Source: Planctomycetota bacterium (GTDB taxonomy: Bacteria > Planctomycetota > Planctomycetia > Pirellulales > Lacipirellulaceae). From it: DNA of 64,000 nt. Made by a program: the position numbers and the translations under genes. The notes below the pieces were generated by a model. That model saw nothing but the letters and a program-made list of their open reading frames with translations. It made no database searches and had not been told where the DNA came from. The DNA lies in NCBI GenBank assembly GCA_024278955.1, contig JAJRSE010000002.1, forward strand, positions 124,001 through 188,000, given 5' to 3'. Positions within the stretch are counted from its first letter, which is position 1; each line of letters opens with the position of its first letter. Shown here piece by piece: positions 25,689 through 34,438 of this stretch.

Positions 25689-26624
25689 TCAATCGTCGGA
25701 AGGCGGACTAAGAGCGGGCGTACTATTCAGCGCGTTTTCGCGTTTGGCCAGCGCTTCGGCAAGCTGATGGGCAGGCACGACCACTCCGCAGCTCACAATA
25801 AACTGGAACGCCTGATCGATCGTAATATCGAGATCCAAGGTTTCGCTCTTTTTCACCGTCACCGTAAAACCAGTAAACGGCATCGGCGAAGTCGGCACCA
25901 GCACCGAGAGCACCGGCTCGTTGGCCGCACAGCGAATATCAAGCATACTTTCGCCCGTAACCATGGCGAGAGACCAGATGCCTTTGCGAGGGTATTCGAC
26001 TGCCACGACGCGAGTATATTCGATCTCGCGTTCGCTAAACATGAAATCGGTCACTTGTTTGACCGACGAATAGACGTTTCGGACCAATGGCAGCTGATGG
26101 ATTAAACGCTCGAACTGCATCCAGAAAAAACGACCGACCCCGGCTGCAAGAAACTTTACGAGAAGGTAGAGCACCATCAAAAAGACGCAGAGAAAAATCG
26201 GAATCACGATATGCCGGCGGAGATACCTTCGCTCGACATAAACTTTCACAATATCGCTAGCCGAGTCGGGCATCGGGCCACGTATCTCGACGCGAGAAAA
26301 ATCGTAAATCTCGACTGGCAGCACATGACCATCGTTGGTCTTCACATAAAGCTTACCGGCGTTTTCTCCAGTGCCATCTCTCACAAGATCGGGCCCCACT
26401 TGATTCAAATCAAGAATCTCGCCCTGGAAATGAGACAACAAAAGGCGACGCGCGGCCGATTCCATTGGCTCGAGCAGATAGTTGGTAACCGTGTTGCCAA
26501 CCCATAGGAAAATGACGATCGTCAGCAGCGGCGGCAATAGCACGGCCAAGCCGCGCAGCACCGCCCGGCGGAACGGATCCATCGCGCTACGCTTTTTTTC
26601 GTCGGATATTTTGGGAACTGCCAT
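25689..26624 (-). CDS. DUF502 family membrane protein
   Basis: About 311 residues. Two hydrophobic segments are clear: AVLLPPLLTIVIFLWVGNTV near residue 30 and IVIPIFLCVFLMVLYLLVKFL near 150. The following blocks LVRNVYSSVKQVTDFMF and the late VVAVEYPRKGIWSLAMVTGES and VPTSPMPFTGFTV match the DUF502 family of inner-membrane proteins of unknown function. The start at 26624 is tentative; an in-frame upstream codon at 26690 and a later ATG at 26582 are alternatives, and none has a clear ribosome site. It lies between the ComF-type gene and hemC on the same strand. Confidence 0.85.
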   Translation of the reverse strand: MAVPKISDEKKRSAMDPFRRAVLRGLAVLLPPLLTIVIFLWVGNTVTNYLLEPMESAARRLLLSHFQGEILDLNQVGPDLVRDGTGENAGKLYVKTNDGHVLPVEIYDFSRVEIRGPMPDSASDIVKVYVERRYLRRHIVIPIFLCVFLMVLYLLVKFLAAGVGRFFWMQFERLIHQLPLVRNVYSSVKQVTDFMFSEREIEYTRVVAVEYPRKGIWSLAMVTGESMLDIRCAANEPVLSVLVPTSPMPFTGFTVTVKKSETLDLDITIDQAFQFIVSCGVVVPAHQLAEALAKRENALNSTPALSPPSDD

Positions 26625-26709
26625 CGCAAAACTATTCTGCCGATCATCGGCAAAGGTACAAGCTACTAACTCTTCAGAATCTGTAAACAAACAACTCGAA
26701 CTAGCGAGG

Positions 26710-27480
26710 TCAGCCGCTAGGTGTCCGGCCTACGGCCAATACTGAGACCCTCGTTACGCCTCTTTGCTTGAGCACTCGTGCGGCTTCGCTACAGGTTGCA
26801 CCGGTTGTGAGGACATCGTCTACCAATAACACATGAGACGACATCAAAGGATAGCCCGCTCTGGCACGAATTTGGCCACGCATGTTTTGAAATCTCCCCG
26901 AACGCGATAACCCCTTTTGTGGATGAGGGTTATGACGACAGGATAAAACCCTGGGCAAGACGGGCAATCCTATGCCCCGGCCCACTCCAGCCGCTAGCGC
27001 TGCCGCAGATCCGGCCCCTTGCACCAGGCGACGCCACCGAGATACCGGAATCGGAACGACTACCGTTGGCCCTAAATCGCGTATTGCGGGCCCCATTTTT
27101 CGGACCATCAGAGAGCTGAACATACGTGCTAATCGCTCGCTACGGTCCGATTTCATTTTTATGACCAATTCACGCAGCAAACCCTCGTAACTGTCCAACG
27201 ACAAAGCACGATCGAAACAAAGCTTGTTAGTTCGGCATTGACCACAATCGGAAACGGTCCCAGGAATCTCAGGCACTCGAGCCGCACAGCGGCGACAAGC
27301 CGGCCAATCGGGCAGCAGCAATTGCTCGTGGCAAGCTACGCAGAGGCTCAATTCCTGCTCACAAGCTTTGAGATCGTCACTATCCAAATCGGCTTGGCAA
27401 GAAACACAGGTTGGCGAGAAGAGCAAATCGAGCGCCCTCTCGCTAGCAGTTTGCACCCAAGTTGTCCAAGAAAGCTTCAT
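26710..27480 (-). CDS. ComF family phosphoribosyltransferase
   Basis: About 256 residues. The N-terminal third contains zinc-finger-like cysteines (PTCVSCQAD, CVACHEQL, ACRRCAA, DCGQCRTNKLC), and the C-terminal part has the PRPP-binding motif VLLVDDVLTTGATC of type I phosphoribosyltransferases. The PIPVSRWRRLVQG block (family PVP....R..RGFNQ) is typical of ComF/GntX proteins. In competent bacteria ComF helps single-stranded DNA uptake; elsewhere the role is unclear. ATG 27480 is chosen; 27492 is also in frame. Confidence 0.9.
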   Translation of the reverse strand: MKLSWTTWVQTASERALDLLFSPTCVSCQADLDSDDLKACEQELSLCVACHEQLLLPDWPACRRCAARVPEIPGTVSDCGQCRTNKLCFDRALSLDSYEGLLRELVIKMKSDRSERLARMFSSLMVRKMGPAIRDLGPTVVVPIPVSRWRRLVQGAGSAAALAAGVGRGIGLPVLPRVLSCRHNPHPQKGLSRSGRFQNMRGQIRARAGYPLMSSHVLLVDDVLTTGATCSEAARVLKQRGVTRVSVLAVGRTPSG

Positions 27481-27492
27481 CAAGAAAACCAT

Positions 27493-27855
27493 AAAAAGCC
27501 AAGACTAAAAAACTTCTCAACCGCGTAAGCTGGCCAAGGGAACATCTAATCGCATTCGATCCTAAGCAGAAAAATCCCCTGGCAGACTCCTTGAGGAGAG
27601 CCGTAAAGCAAAAATATCGGTATTCCGCCGTCTTGTTTCAATTATCCTTTCCTCCTTACTATAACAACTCTCTGGCGCACGTTCCGCTCATAGCACACGA
27701 TTTGACGCTGAAAAGGCCAGTGCGGCGACCGGAACACGTCCGGGCGGCACAAGCTAGGACTTCACCACACTTCTCTTGACGCTAGCACTCCTGCTCCGCT
27801 ACTCTTCCGCTTCGTCCTGGCTTCCGAATTTTTGGGAAACTCCACATCCCGACTC
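27493..27855. other. Divergent intergenic region with hairpin repeat
   Basis: This 363-bp stretch separates the leftward ComF-type gene and the rightward permease gene. It contains copy 2 of a hairpin repeat (27679-27753). No gene or RNA was recognised in the rest. Confidence 0.5.
27679..27753. repeat. Dispersed hairpin repeat, copy 2
   Basis: Closely similar to 22733-22806: both share GTTCCGCTCA, TTTGACGCTGAAA, GCCAGTGCGG, CGACCGGAACACGTCCG. The arms GTTCCG and CGGAAC pair. It lies about 100 bp upstream of the permease start codon. Confidence 0.8.
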
Positions 27856-28989
27856 ATGAAAATCCTCGATCGCTATTTGCTGCGGCAGTTTATTCAAGTC
27901 TTTCTTATCTGCTTCTTCAGCATGATGGGACTGTATGTGGTGATCGATGCCTTTCAGCATCTCGATCAGTTTTCCAACCATGCCAAGGAAAACGGCAATC
28001 TGCTCGCCATCATGGGCAAATATTACGCCTACCGATCACTTAGCTTTTTCGATCGCACAAGCGGCATCTTGGCGATGATCGCTGCGTTGTTTACCGCCAC
28101 TTGGCTTCAACGACACAACGAGCTTACCGCCATGTTGGCTGCCGGAATCTCTAAATTTCGAGTCATCAAACCGCTACTTGCCGCCGCGATTGTTGTCAGC
28201 CTACTAGGGGTTGCAAATCGCGAATTGGTTATCCCGCGTATTCGTAATGAACTCATGCGCGACACGAAAGACCTTTCTGGCATCCAAACCCGAGACCTCG
28301 AAACACGGTACGACGGACAAACCGACATCCAAATCGGCGGCGAGAAAACCGTGGCTCTTGAAAAACGTATCATCAAACCTGCTTTCATCCTTCCTGCCAC
28401 GTTGGCTCGCTACGGCAAACAACTGGTTGCCGAGAATGGTTACTACCAAGCAGCCAACGACGACCATCCGGCCGGTTACTTGCTCGATGCTGTATCAACT
28501 CCTGCGAATATCGATCAACTCGAGTCCCTGCGGCTCGACGAACGTGCGGTTGTTGTAACCGCACGAGATGCCAAGTGGCTTGAACCTGGTCAAGTGTTTG
28601 TTGTTTCACAATTACCTTTTCAGTTGCTTGCTAGCGGCTCGGCGTGGCGTAACTATGCGTCGACCGGCGAGTTGATTACCGAACTGAGTAGCCCTAGTAC
28701 CGACCTCGGTGCCGATGTACGAGTCGCCGTCCATTCGCGTTTAATGCAGCCGATAAACGACGCTACCCTGCTTATGCTTGGCTTGCCGCTCATGTTTTCT
28801 CGTCGTAATCGAAACGTGTTCCTCTCAATTGGCCTCTGTCTGCTGGTCGCCATCTCGTTCTCGCTCGTCATTCTTACCTGCCAATCGCTGGGTGGCCTCG
28901 GGATGTTGCGTCCTACGTTGGCTGCTTGGTTGCCGATCATGGTTTTTCTTCCGGTTGCAGTGGCAATGAGCCAGACGTTGCGGACTTGA
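27856..28989 (+). CDS. LptF/LptG family permease (YjgP/YjgQ)
   Basis: A 377-residue inner-membrane protein beginning MKILDRYLLRQFIQVFLICF. Three transmembrane segments are near the N-terminus and three near the C-terminus (from PLMFSRRNRNVFLSIGLCLL onward), with a large soluble loop between, the LptF/G layout. LptF/LptG with LptB form the ABC transporter that extracts LPS from the inner membrane; planctomycetes have outer-membrane LPS genes, so this is plausible. Only one of the pair is seen here. ATG 27856 is preferred to an in-frame TTG at 27832. Confidence 0.9.
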   Translation: MKILDRYLLRQFIQVFLICFFSMMGLYVVIDAFQHLDQFSNHAKENGNLLAIMGKYYAYRSLSFFDRTSGILAMIAALFTATWLQRHNELTAMLAAGISKFRVIKPLLAAAIVVSLLGVANRELVIPRIRNELMRDTKDLSGIQTRDLETRYDGQTDIQIGGEKTVALEKRIIKPAFILPATLARYGKQLVAENGYYQAANDDHPAGYLLDAVSTPANIDQLESLRLDERAVVVTARDAKWLEPGQVFVVSQLPFQLLASGSAWRNYASTGELITELSSPSTDLGADVRVAVHSRLMQPINDATLLMLGLPLMFSRRNRNVFLSIGLCLLVAISFSLVILTCQSLGGLGMLRPTLAAWLPIMVFLPVAVAMSQTLRT

Positions 28990-29129
28990 GCAGCGACAAA
29001 TAGCCTTAGGCTGTCGACTAGAGGGGCTTGCGAAAATCCCTTTCGACTGCCATTCTGGGGGAAGTTTTGCAGCCAGCGGTTCCCAGTAACAATCCACCAG
29101 CATTCAATATTTTCACCGGAGCATAGGCC

Positions 29130-29564
29130 ATGAAAGTTGCCACATTTACGACCAACAAAGGCGAGATTCGCATCGAGCTTTTCGACGACAAAACTCCAAA
29201 GACGGTTGCCAATTTTGAAAAACTGGCTGGCGAAGGGTTTTATGATGGGCTTTCGTTTCATCGTGTGATCGACAATTTCATGGTGCAAGGCGGCTGCCCT
29301 CAAGGTACCGGGACCGGCGGCCCTGGCTACTCCTTTGAAGACGAGTTCCACCCCGAGCTTCGGCACGATGCCCCTGGCATTCTTTCGATGGCCAACTCCG
29401 GCCCCAACACAAACGGCTCGCAGTTTTTCATCACTCATGGCCCCCAGCCTCATCTCGACGGCAAGCACTCGGTCTTCGGCCGAGTTCTGGACGACTGCCA
29501 AACTGTGGTGAATGCCATCGAACAAGGCGACACGCTCGAGAAGCTCGTCATTGCCGACGCGTAA
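29130..29564 (+). CDS. Peptidyl-prolyl cis-trans isomerase, cyclophilin type
   Basis: A 144-residue cytoplasmic cyclophilin with landmarks [43 protein letters not shown] and [11 protein letters not shown], including the catalytic Arg in FHRV and the GSQFFI core. It speeds proline isomerisation in protein folding. GGAG precedes the ATG by 9 nt. No signal peptide. It stands alone downstream of the permease gene. Confidence 0.96.
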   Translation: MKVATFTTNKGEIRIELFDDKTPKTVANFEKLAGEGFYDGLSFHRVIDNFMVQGGCPQGTGTGGPGYSFEDEFHPELRHDAPGILSMANSGPNTNGSQFFITHGPQPHLDGKHSVFGRVLDDCQTVVNAIEQGDTLEKLVIADA

Positions 29565-29973
29565 GCTCGACTGAGCCCCGGCTGAGCCGACGATTCGAGC
29601 TGCTGGGCTCGTTTGGCGCTCCCCCCTGAATGGGGTTTTGTCCGATAGGTAGGGGTCCCATGTTTTGGGACTTAATTCGGGGTTTTTGTCCCTTGTGATT
29701 TTCGATTGATTCGAGATTCGTAGGGTTTGCTGCGCGGTGCAGGGGACAAAATAGGCCCGATTTAGGATTTTCAGTACCTCCGATTGGGACAAAATTATTT
29801 CAGATTATGGGGCGTAGGTAGGAGAAGTAAGTTTTTCTGCGGTGATGATTGTCGCATTTTTTGAGATGAGATGCGAAGGTTGTTTTTGGCCGTTTCGAGG
29901 GTGATGCAGGCAGAAGACTTATAGCCGTGCATGAAAAGAGATGGGGGTTTTTTAACCGCAAAGAGCACAAAGG

Positions 29974-30390
29974 CTAGAGTTTGTGTTGCTAAGGGTAAGG
30001 ATTTGCGCAGCGTGCGGAAATTTCCGTAAGAGAACCGGCCTTGTCGAACCATTGCCTAAAGCGGGTTTGTTTTGACAGGATAAAACAGGATGGACGGGAT
30101 CATTCGGTCGAATCCTGTTCGTCCTGCCAAAAATTCTTTCCAAATGGATTAGTCAACAAGGCCGAAGAGAACCCTAACCTGCGCTCATCTGATTTTTGTT
30201 TTGTCTCTTGGATAGGCGACTCGAACTGAAAAAGAGAACCACGAATTAGACGAATGGCACGAATAAACAAGCAGGTAGGGGGTGTGGTCGTTGCCTAATT
30301 TGGTGCGTTCCAAGGGAGTAGTATTTTCATGCCAGTGCCAACTTGAAGTCTCGGAACGAACGCACCGTTTTTTTGGAAACCACGCACTCT
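29974..30390. repeat. Dispersed intergenic repeat, copy A (interrupted)
   Basis: Two blocks, 29974-30036 and 30232-30390, are together closely similar to 38470-38685. Shared stretches include TAGAGTTTGTGTTGCTAAGG, GACGAAT-GCACGAATAAAC, CGTTGCCTAATTTGGTGCG and CCACGCACTCT. In copy A the repeat is split at the sequence AAGAGAACC by about 195 bp that include a MITE-like element. No protein is encoded. Confidence 0.8.
30036..30164. mobile_element. MITE-like palindromic element with target duplication
   Basis: A 129-bp element bounded by 12-bp inverted ends CGGCCTTGTCGA and TCAACAAGGCCG (11 of 12 pair) and flanked by the 8-bp direct repeat AAGAGAAC at 30028-30035 and 30165-30172. The interior has a long imperfect hairpin (CAGGATGGACGGGAT pairing with ATCCTGTTCGTCCTG). 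It encodes no protein, so it would depend on a transposase elsewhere. A second, right-truncated copy is at 61167-61260. AAGAGAACC occurs a third time at 30232, so the target history may be more complex than one insertion. Confidence 0.65.
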
Positions 30391-30521
30391 TGTATCTTCT
30401 CAATAGCCGGTAGGAGATCTAGCAAAAAGGGTGTCGGTAAGAAGTTGATTGTCGAGACCTGCTCTCGGATTTTCCTGCAGTGCGGTTGACAAATCGAGAC
30501 ACATGAAATAGAGTCGACAAC

Positions 30522-30860
30522 ATGAGTTCATCCGTCCGCAAATGCTTGTTTCTCGCTATTTGTGCAGTATTTATGCTGAGCACGGCTTTTCTATTTGGCC
30601 GACCCGTTTCAGCCGACTCTCCAATCTCCGATTCGAGTCCTCTTTTTTGGGAAGTTGAACTTGAAGAGGGTGAAGACTCGACGGAAAAAGAACCGTTCGT
30701 ATCGAGTGTAGAATTCTCAATCGAGATTTCAGCCTCTACCTTGATGAGCATGGTTCATCATGCTGTTCTTAGTGTCGAAGAATCAAATCGCTTCGATACC
30801 CAGGTCCCGCGCGGACCTCCTGGGAAATGCGCGGTTGATGGCCGCCTTCTATTCGCTTAA
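30522..30860 (+). CDS. Small secreted hypothetical protein
   Basis: A 112-residue protein with an N-terminal signal sequence (KCLFLAICAVFMLSTAFLFG, cleavage near VSA-DS) and an acidic middle (EVELEEGEDSTEKE). I do not recognise the family. It lies 156 bp upstream of the SulP gene in the same direction and shares that gene's AT-richer look, so the two may have arrived or be expressed together. Ribosome site weak; it could be a non-coding frame, but the clear signal peptide argues for a real gene. Confidence 0.5.
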   Translation: MSSSVRKCLFLAICAVFMLSTAFLFGRPVSADSPISDSSPLFWEVELEEGEDSTEKEPFVSSVEFSIEISASTLMSMVHHAVLSVEESNRFDTQVPRGPPGKCAVDGRLLFA

Positions 30861-31016
30861 AGCGATTGCTCAAATTTTCTTACTGCCTATTCTCATGTCT
30901 CATAGAGCAGTTTCTGGGAGTTGCCTGCTTTAAGGTTTGTTCCCAGGGACGTTCTTTCAAGAGAGTAGCTACTTCTATCTTCCTGGAAAAAATTTCCAGG
31001 GATCTTACCGTGGAAA

Positions 31017-32714
31017 ATGCGCATGTCTCAAATGGACCCGAATCAATCAAAGTTTAACTTAAAAAATTATCTGAACGAATTTAATCCTTGGACAAACATC
31101 AAGGTGATGCATACCAATGTCCCCAATGACATTCTGTCTGGAATCACCGTTGCGGTGATTGCGATGCCATTAGCGCTTGCCTTCGGCGTCGCATCTGGGT
31201 TAGGAGCAGAGGCGGGGATGTGGGCTGCCATTTGTGGTGGAATTATTGTTGGGATTTTTGGAGGATCTCGTACTGGAGTGAGTGGCCCCACAGGACCCAA
31301 GGTAGTTCAGTTAGCCGCCATTATCGCTGCAACCAAACTGGCATCGGGAGAACCTGATATTGCCTTTGCAATGTCCATGGTCTTTCTGAGTGGGCTTGTT
31401 TGCATCGCCTTGGCATTGATGAAAATTGGACGTTTTATTTACTACACGCCTTATTCAGTTGTCTCTGGGTTTATGTGTGGAATTGGCGCGATTATCATTC
31501 TTCTGGAAATTCCGCCCATGCTCGGCTTTGAAACACCGAATTCTGTGCTCGGTGCCATTTCTCAAATTCCATACGATATCGTGCATGAAAAGCCACATGC
31601 ATTAATTATTTCTTTAGCGACGTTTTTCACCATTCTGCTTTGGCCGAAAATTACCAAGAAGCAGTGGCTGCCAGCACCGCTCTTGGGCTTGATTGTCGGA
31701 ACAGGAATTGCGCACCTCTTTCATTTTGAGGACCTCGAATATATCACTTCGATGCCTGTCGGACTGCCTCATCTGTACTGGCCAGATTTTACGCGGTTTG
31801 GAGAGATGGTTGGCGGCGCATTTGCCTTAGCCGGGCTTTGTATATTCGATTCGTTGTTGACCTGTCTCGTTGCAGACAACATGACCGATGAGCGACACAA
31901 CAGCAATCGTGAAATTTTTGGACAAGGGGTTGCCAACTTAGCCTGTGGAATGGTCGGCGGCGTCACAACCGCAACAGCTACAATGAGGACTGTTGCAAAT
32001 ATTAAGTGTGGCGGAAAAACAGGTCTAGCATCCATTGTACACGGCTTGGTGCTCCTCGCCTTAATGCTAGGATTGGCTCCTTATGCCAGTTTCATTCCGA
32101 TGGCTTGTTTAGCCGGAATTCTACTTAAAGTCGGAATCGATATTATTGATTACCGCGTGTTGCCAGTTTTACACCGAATGCCCTTAACGGATTCTATCTG
32201 TTTCTGGACTGTTCTCATCCTGACGATTTCTGTGGACCTGTTAGTCGCAATGGGGGTTGGGATTACAATTGCGTTTATTCGAATCGTGCATGAACTCGGA
32301 CAGGCTTATGAGCAGAACGTCATCAGCCTTAACCAGGTTGATCGTCCGATACCTGGGGATATACCTATGCCGGAAGAGCTCAAGAAAAAAGTACTTAAAT
32401 TACGGCTAGAAGGACCGCTTTTCTTCGGCGCCTCAAGTGCAATTCACCGAGCATCTTCTGCCTTGGTCAACTACAAGTATCTGATTATTCGTATGGCTCG
32501 TGTGCCAATGGCAGATATGTCGGGGGCGTATTTACTGGATGATATTATCGAGAAAGCACATCAACAGGGAGCTACCGTATTCTTCACCGGCTTAAAGCCA
32601 CCTGTTGAACAGACTTTAAGACGATTGCGAGTTCTTGAAAAAGTTGGCGATGAAAATTGTCTGGAATCATTTAATGAGGCAGTCCTTAAAATCCAGGAGC
32701 TAGAAAATCGTTGA
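31017..32714 (+). CDS. SulP family anion transporter with STAS domain
   Basis: A 565-residue inner-membrane transporter. The N-terminal two-thirds has 10-12 hydrophobic segments with SulP landmarks: NDILSGITVAVIAMPLALAF, GPTGPKVVQLA and a later FDSLLTCLVADNMTDERHNSNRE block (family E.l....AD...g..h..n.E). The last 110 or so residues form a STAS domain (KLRLEGPLFFGASSAI, IIRMARVPMADMSGAYLL). SulP proteins carry sulfate, bicarbonate or related anions; the TDERHNSNRE form is common in bicarbonate-type members, but the substrate is not decided. Codon use is visibly AT-richer than the neighbours, suggesting transfer. Confidence 0.93.
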   Translation: MRMSQMDPNQSKFNLKNYLNEFNPWTNIKVMHTNVPNDILSGITVAVIAMPLALAFGVASGLGAEAGMWAAICGGIIVGIFGGSRTGVSGPTGPKVVQLAAIIAATKLASGEPDIAFAMSMVFLSGLVCIALALMKIGRFIYYTPYSVVSGFMCGIGAIIILLEIPPMLGFETPNSVLGAISQIPYDIVHEKPHALIISLATFFTILLWPKITKKQWLPAPLLGLIVGTGIAHLFHFEDLEYITSMPVGLPHLYWPDFTRFGEMVGGAFALAGLCIFDSLLTCLVADNMTDERHNSNREIFGQGVANLACGMVGGVTTATATMRTVANIKCGGKTGLASIVHGLVLLALMLGLAPYASFIPMACLAGILLKVGIDIIDYRVLPVLHRMPLTDSICFWTVLILTISVDLLVAMGVGITIAFIRIVHELGQAYEQNVISLNQVDRPIPGDIPMPEELKKKVLKLRLEGPLFFGASSAIHRASSALVNYKYLIIRMARVPMADMSGAYLLDDIIEKAHQQGATVFFTGLKPPVEQTLRRLRVLEKVGDENCLESFNEAVLKIQELENR

Positions 32715-32790
32715 GCGTTCGGGAAGACCGCCCTCGGATTCCATCACAGATGGCTTGCAAGATGGGTTGTTGTTGGTGAAAATACCGGTT

Positions 32791-34266
32791 ATGAGCGACC
32801 AATGGTTTTTTGAAATCGGCGATGGTAATACATACGGACCCTACCCGCTAGAAAAGCTACAGAAGTGGGCTGCTTCGGGCAATCTGATGCCAACGCATCG
32901 GGTCCGTAGTGCTGATTCTGAGGAATGGATCATTGCGGCCTATGTCCCCGGCTTGGAACTGACGACCACCGCCCCTGAGCTTCATCGGTCGAAAGAACAA
33001 GAAACCAAATCGATCGCCTCTTTCGTTCGAGGTTTAGGAAAGAAAAGCAAATCCAAAGGCGGCGCAGCGGGCGACAACGATTCGCTTCAAGTCTCTTCGG
33101 AACCGCCGGACATTGTGTCTTTGTGTGACGAGCTGCTGGAGATTTCATTTCGGCGCGGCGCTTCGGACTTGCATATCGACCCTGAGAAAAGCGTCGTACT
33201 GGTGCAGTTGCGAGTCGACGGAATCCTCGAACCTCTTCGCAAGTTACCCAAGAGTGTTCTCGGCCCATTGATTGGCCGCCTGAAAGTGCTCTCGGGGATG
33301 GATATTGCCGAGCGGCGTCTGCCGCAGGATGGCCGGTTTGTGGCGGAGTTGGGGGCTGACAGGCGGAAGATTCATATTCGTTCGGCCTGTTTGCCGACGA
33401 CCCATGGCGAGCGCATCACGTTGCGATTGCTTGCCCTCGAAACCGAGCAGCTCACGCTTAACAGGCTGGGCATGTCGGAATCGGCGATGAAGACTTTTGC
33501 TCAGCACACGGGGCAAAAGCAGGGCATGGTGTTGTTGACCGGCCCCACGGGTAGCGGTAAGTCGACGACGCTTTACGCTGCCTTGCGGCATCGGCTGGCG
33601 CATCATCCGGGGCGAATCATTACGGTCGAAGACCCGGTAGAATTCGATGTGGTGGGTGTTGCCCAGGCGGAGATCGATCCGGGCGATAAACTTAGCTTTA
33701 ACAGTGCGTTGCGCAGCATTCTGCGAAGCGATCCGGATGTTATCATGATCGGTGAGATCCGCGATTTTGACTCGGCGGATATTGCAGTGAAAGCCGCGTT
33801 GACGGGCCATTTGGTCTTTAGCTCGCTTCACACCAATTCGGCTTCTGGTGTGATTACTCGTTTGGTTGACATGGGAATAAAACCCTATCAGGTGGCGGCT
33901 ACTTTGCGATTGTGTGTTGCTCAGCGGCTTATTCGTCAGCTTTGCACCGAATGCCGACGACCGCGGAAACTTTCTCATGCTGAGGCCAAAGTCATTGGCC
34001 AGCCTAACGCGGCAGGGTCGACGGTCTACGAACCGGGGGGCTGCAAGAAATGTAATGGGCGGGGCTATCGTGGGCGAATTGGTCTTTTTGAGATGCTTCC
34101 GATCGATGAAGGCTTGGCACGCCAAATCGTCGAAGGTTGCGACGAAGGGGCCATCTCTCGCTATGCGAGGTCCAAAGGAATTTTAACACTCCAAGACGAT
34201 GCGGCGCTCAAGCTTCTAGCCGGCGCCACGAGTTTCAGCGAGTTAGTGACGGTTTCGGTTTGGTAG
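32791..34266 (+). CDS. GYF_2-domain/GspE-PilB type secretion ATPase fusion
   Basis: A 491-residue protein. Residues 3-60 (DQWFFEIGDGNTYGPYPLEK...W) form a GYF_2 domain, a peptide-binding-like module common in planctomycetes. From about residue 105 it is a type II secretion/type IV pilus ATPase: Walker A GPTGSGKSTT (about 251-260), VEDPVEF Asp box, MIGEIRD Walker B, SSLHTN His box, and the CTECRR...CKKCNGRGYRG tetracysteine zinc site. The usual N-terminal MshEN domain is absent. Hexameric ATPases of this kind drive pilus assembly or secretion at the inner membrane; no other secretion genes are nearby. ATG 32791 opens the GYF domain. Confidence 0.9.
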   Translation: MSDQWFFEIGDGNTYGPYPLEKLQKWAASGNLMPTHRVRSADSEEWIIAAYVPGLELTTTAPELHRSKEQETKSIASFVRGLGKKSKSKGGAAGDNDSLQVSSEPPDIVSLCDELLEISFRRGASDLHIDPEKSVVLVQLRVDGILEPLRKLPKSVLGPLIGRLKVLSGMDIAERRLPQDGRFVAELGADRRKIHIRSACLPTTHGERITLRLLALETEQLTLNRLGMSESAMKTFAQHTGQKQGMVLLTGPTGSGKSTTLYAALRHRLAHHPGRIITVEDPVEFDVVGVAQAEIDPGDKLSFNSALRSILRSDPDVIMIGEIRDFDSADIAVKAALTGHLVFSSLHTNSASGVITRLVDMGIKPYQVAATLRLCVAQRLIRQLCTECRRPRKLSHAEAKVIGQPNAAGSTVYEPGGCKKCNGRGYRGRIGLFEMLPIDEGLARQIVEGCDEGAISRYARSKGILTLQDDAALKLLAGATSFSELVTVSVW

Positions 34267-34281
34267 TTTTTTCTCTACACG

Positions 34282-34410
34282 CTAGAGCAGTTCCTTCAAT
34301 TGTGTAGCCACAGAGTTCACAGAGAACACCGAGAGAATGTGGTTCACTTCAGTATTTTCTCTGAGACCCCTGTGTGCTCGGTGGCTATGTTTTTTAAGGA
34401 AGTGCTCTAG
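34282..34410. repeat. Palindromic repeat element (CTAGAGCA ends)
   Basis: A 129-bp element whose ends CTAGAGCAGTTCCTT (34282-34296) and AAGGAAGTGCTCTAG (34396-34410) pair in 14 of 15 positions. Inside, GTAGCCACAGAG...CACAGAGAACACCGAG pairs imperfectly with GCTCGGTGGCTA and its left neighbours. The interior belongs to the same family as 38292-38363 and 61500-61523. It resembles a MITE but no clear target duplication was found. Confidence 0.65.
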
Positions 34411-34438
34411 TAGTCTACCGCAGATCAATATTCGAGTT

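Larger units (their letters stand above)
29565..30521. other. Repeat-rich intergenic region
   Basis: Nearly 960 bp without a credible gene. It holds small hairpins (for example GTCCCA/TGGGAC at 29655-29671), three occurrences of GGGACAAAA-like sequence, the two parts of a dispersed repeat (29974-30036 and 30232-30390) and a MITE-like insertion between them. Short open frames here have no family resemblance. Confidence 0.6.

Noticed and set aside
28653..29792. A 379-codon minus-strand frame
   Set aside because: It runs antisense over the permease gene and the cyclophilin, both of which are strongly supported on the plus strand.
29795..30143. Minus-strand short frames in the repeat region
   Set aside because: They are built from dispersed repeats, have no ribosome site and no similarity to known proteins.
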